Positions 6,127 through 7,935 of a DNA stretch of 7,935 nucleotides are shown in pieces. Made by a program: the position numbers and the translations under genes. The stretch's first letter is position 1. Every line of letters begins with the position of its first letter. Source of the DNA: Chloroflexota bacterium (GTDB lineage Bacteria > Chloroflexota > Chloroflexia > Thermomicrobiales > UBA6265); the NCBI GenBank assembly GCA_019348515.1, contig JAHWJF010000142.1:1-7935 (forward strand). Direction: 5' to 3'. Under the pieces are notes generated by a model, which worked only from the letters and a program-made list of their open reading frames with translations, did not search any database and was not told the origin of the DNA.

Positions 6127-6717
6127 GTGAACCCGTATCTGGCGACCGCGATCGCCATGTGTGTGATCGTCCTGCTCTCGCTGGCGGGGACGGCCTACCT
6201 GGCGGCGGTCTTCAACCGTCGCGCCAAGAGCGATCTGCTGGCCCGGCTGGAACCACTGGCGGCGGCCATCGACGGCGCCGCGGACGTGGACGAAGCGCGG
6301 GTCGAGGGGCGATTCAACGGCCAGATCGCCATCGGCCGGGTGGCGAACGCACCCGGCGGGTTCGGTCGCCTCTTCCACGTCGAGCTGGTCGATTCCGCCG
6401 GTGGCGTGCCATGGGAGTGGTCGTCGTTGCCGGACAAGAAGGGGCCGGGACTCACCCGCGCCTTCGAGGGAGACCCGGCGTTGCGCGAGCGCCTTCTTGC
6501 GGACATCGATTTCGAGGAGGCCGCGACGGTTGTGCCGGACGACCGCACCCAGCGCTTCGGGTTCCTCTACGACCCTGCGGCCGGCATGATCCGCCTCACG
6601 CGCGAGATGCGCACCCGCCTCGACATCCCCGACGCGGCGACCTTCACCCGGCAGCTCGAGACGCTGCAACGCATCGGCGAGGCGAACCGCCGCGCCCAGA
6701 TTCCTGCCAATGGCTGA
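6127..6717 (+). CDS. Single-pass membrane protein of unknown function
   Basis: The 196-residue protein has one hydrophobic helix near its N-terminus (about 6-28, AIAMCVIVLLSLAGTAYLAA). NRRAK follows directly, which by the positive-inside rule places the rest in the cytoplasm. The soluble part (30-196) is mixed alpha/beta, including GRFNGQIAIGRVANAPGGFGR and TQRFGFLYDP, and ends in a charged helix. I do not recognise a family. I chose GTG at 6127: AGGAGG lies 11 nt upstream, and the helix starts at once. An ATG at 5989 would add 46 residues encoded by the inverted repeat, which is not believable. The stop overlaps the next gene by 8 nt (ATGGCTGA), indicating a two-gene operon. Confidence 0.8.
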   Translation: MNPYLATAIAMCVIVLLSLAGTAYLAAVFNRRAKSDLLARLEPLAAAIDGAADVDEARVEGRFNGQIAIGRVANAPGGFGRLFHVELVDSAGGVPWEWSSLPDKKGPGLTRAFEGDPALRERLLADIDFEEAATVVPDDRTQRFGFLYDPAAGMIRLTREMRTRLDIPDAATFTRQLETLQRIGEANRRAQIPANG

Positions 6718-7486
6718 CGGCGCGGGAGTATCGCCCTTTCCCGAGCGGGACACGGAGACCGTTCGCATCGACAGTGTTGCCGAGGCCTACGCGTACTTCA
6801 CCGCCTGGCCGCCGGCGGGCGGCCCCTGGGAGCGAGTTGGCCAGGTCTTCGCGCCCGGTCCAGCGGGGCCCGAGGATCATCTCACGGTGCGCGCGCCGGA
6901 TGGGCAAACCGCGGTGGTGCGCTTCGCGATCCGGTCGTTTTTCTCGTATCCGGGCGAGGCATTGGTGGCACCGGGGGAGCAGGTGGCGGCTGCCATGCGC
7001 GCCGGTCACGAGCTGGCGAAAACCGAGGGCCCGCTGCACCCGGGAACGCTGCCGCAATACCCGGTGCCGTCGGAGTCGCACGCCGGCGCGGTCGCCGTAC
7101 CCCTGCCGATTCTTGCCGTCGACGCCGGGCAGCGCGGGCTCTTCGCGCCGCCGCGGATCGCGGTCGTGCGCTGGCCGTCGGCGGAGGCTATCGGGGTCGG
7201 CGACGCGCCCGGGTTCGACCCGGAGCGCTGGCCACCGCCCCGCCTCGGCGATTGGCCGCCGCCCGCGGTGCGCGATTGGGCGCCCTCCCGGCTGGCGGGG
7301 ACGATCGAGCGCTTCAGCGCGATCTGGGTCCGCCTCCTCGACGCCTGGTTCTCGGGCGAGGGGTATCCGCAGATCGACGACGAGAAGCGGGAGGCGCGCC
7401 TGCTACTGGAGCAGCTCGTTCCCCAGGGGATGCTCGAGTTCTACGCCGGTATCAGCCCGCGCTACTGGGCGTGGCTCACGGCGTAG
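6710..7486 (+). CDS. Soluble protein of unknown function with a Trp-Pro repeat
   Basis: The 258-residue protein has no signal peptide or membrane helix. Early segments, such as DSVAEAYAYFTAWPPAGGPW (21-40) and DGQTAVVRFAIRSFFSY, look like a compact alpha/beta domain. The middle is rich in Pro and Gly. Residues 173-191 contain three spaced copies of a W-P/A-P motif: RWPPP, DWPPP and DWAPS. The C-terminal part (196-258) is helical and rich in Trp and Leu, ending RYWAWLTA. No catalytic motif is recognisable. The ATG at 6710 sits inside the end of the membrane-protein gene and lacks a strong ribosome binding site of its own, so translation is probably coupled. The tight pairing suggests the two products work together, perhaps at the membrane; this is inference. 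Confidence 0.8.
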   Translation: MADGAGVSPFPERDTETVRIDSVAEAYAYFTAWPPAGGPWERVGQVFAPGPAGPEDHLTVRAPDGQTAVVRFAIRSFFSYPGEALVAPGEQVAAAMRAGHELAKTEGPLHPGTLPQYPVPSESHAGAVAVPLPILAVDAGQRGLFAPPRIAVVRWPSAEAIGVGDAPGFDPERWPPPRLGDWPPPAVRDWAPSRLAGTIERFSAIWVRLLDAWFSGEGYPQIDDEKREARLLLEQLVPQGMLEFYAGISPRYWAWLTA

Positions 7487-7568
7487 GCCGGGTAAGAATA
7501 GGGCTAATGCAGGTCCGGAAGATTACGGTTGACCACATGATGCGACCGTTACCCGCAATCGCGATGTA

Positions 7569-7589
7569 GGGGCGAGGCCTGCTTCGCCC
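7569..7589. repeat. Short GC-rich hairpin downstream of the two-gene operon
   Basis: GGGCGAGGC (7570-7578) and GCTTCGCCC (7581-7589) are complementary apart from one G-T pair, giving a strong stem with a tiny loop 83 nt beyond the end of the operon. No T-tract follows, so it is at best a weak terminator. It resembles the GGGGCGAGGC...GCCTCGCCC intergenic repeats I associate with such genomes; I recall these from general knowledge and have not checked them here. Confidence 0.4.
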
Positions 7590-7653
7590 GAATGCTGGAC
7601 ATCGACCTGGTCTGTGGTGGCCAGGCATCGCCTAAAGCGGAGTGCAGCAGTGG

Positions 7654-7822
7654 TGTCATCCCGACGAACGAGAACTCTCGTCATCTCGTCGCATGCGGGC
7701 GCGAAACGACGAGATTCCTCGCTGCCGCTGCTGTGAAAAACTCTCCGGAAACCGCGAACCTGCGCGGAACGGCTTTTCATGCCGTGGTGGCGGCCCACGG
7801 GGCATGGTCACTCGGAATGACA
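7654..7822. repeat. Third copy of the inverted repeat, right arm split by about 80 nt
   Basis: The left arm begins TGTCATCCCGACGAACGAGA (7654-7680). The outer right end reads CTCGGAATGACA (7811-7822). The inner half of the right arm, CGAGATTCCTCGCTGCCGCT (7710-7729), is displaced from that end by about 81 nt, although the two halves would be contiguous in the other copies. The extra segment contains a strong hairpin at 7778-7806: CATGCC with GGCATG and GTGG with CCAC, around a 7-nt loop. No gene is visible here. Short reading frames through the region follow the repeat and have no coding character. Confidence 0.6.
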
Positions 7823-7882
7823 CCTGTTTCGCGACGGGCTCTCGATAGGGATTTTCGTCCTGAACGCGCCTGCTGCCACAGC

Positions 7883-7902
7883 GGGCGACGCGGGCGTCGC
7901 CC
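7883..7902. repeat. Perfect 8-bp GC hairpin near the right edge
   Basis: GGGCGACG (7883-7890) and CGTCGCCC (7895-7902) pair perfectly around a CGGG tetraloop, with flanking CAGC (7879-7882) and GCTG (7911-7914) as possible outer pairs. No T-tract follows on either strand. It may be an intergenic repeat or the terminator-like end of a gene beyond the window. Apart from this and the repeats listed, I see nothing in 7487-7935. Confidence 0.4.
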
Positions 7903-7935
7903 CGACGACCGCTGCTAGACCCCGTAGCGCGTCCT

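Noticed and set aside
6057..7532. 491-codon plus-strand frame across the two-gene operon
   Set aside because: It is Arg/Pro/Ser-rich without domain-like stretches and conflicts with two overlapping frames that have a believable membrane helix and protein-like composition.
7592..7918. Small reading frames in the right-hand intergenic region
   Set aside because: They run through the inverted repeats and hairpins, have no ribosome binding site and show no protein-like composition.

Overview
The window is GC-rich bacterial chromosomal DNA with tightly spaced genes and short intergenic repeats. Three things suggest a Chloroflexota genome (Thermomicrobia/Sphaerobacter-like): a LuxR-type regulator with an NB-ARC ATPase and TPR region, the DinB and SnoaL-like NTF2 small proteins, and scattered inverted repeats beginning TGTCATTC/TCCCGA and ending GGAATGACA. 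This assignment is inferred from style; no rRNA or other marker gene is present.

Left part, minus strand. A probable gene start lies at position 20 and reads off the left edge, behind a hairpin that covers its ribosome binding site. Next comes a 784-residue ATPase/TPR/LuxR transcriptional regulator (155-2509). Upstream of it is the wreck of an alpha/beta hydrolase gene (2756-3113) with a frameshift, an in-frame stop and an internal deletion.

Middle part, minus strand. A SnoaL-like NTF2 protein (3653-4045) and a DinB/YfiT-like metal-binding protein (3187-3660) overlap by 8 nt and form a two-gene operon. Upstream are a 58-codon small ORF (4203-4379) with a good Shine-Dalgarno sequence inside a nested inverted repeat, and a 12-helix MFS transporter (4453-5733). 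All could be read from right to left, but nothing in the sequence ties them to one pathway.

Right part. An intergenic stretch of about 390 nt (5734-6126) is filled with copies of the inverted repeat and separates the minus-strand block from a plus-strand pair of unrecognised genes. These are a single-pass membrane protein (6127-6717, GTG start) and a soluble protein with a Trp-Pro repeat (6710-7486), again overlapping by 8 nt. The last 450 nt hold no convincing gene, only repeats and hairpins, including a MITE-like copy whose right arm appears to be split by about 80 nt.

No CRISPR array, tRNA, rRNA, complete insertion sequence or obvious defence system was found. The most useful leads are the two hairpins that could mask ribosome binding sites, the unrecognised membrane/soluble gene pair, and the repeat family.
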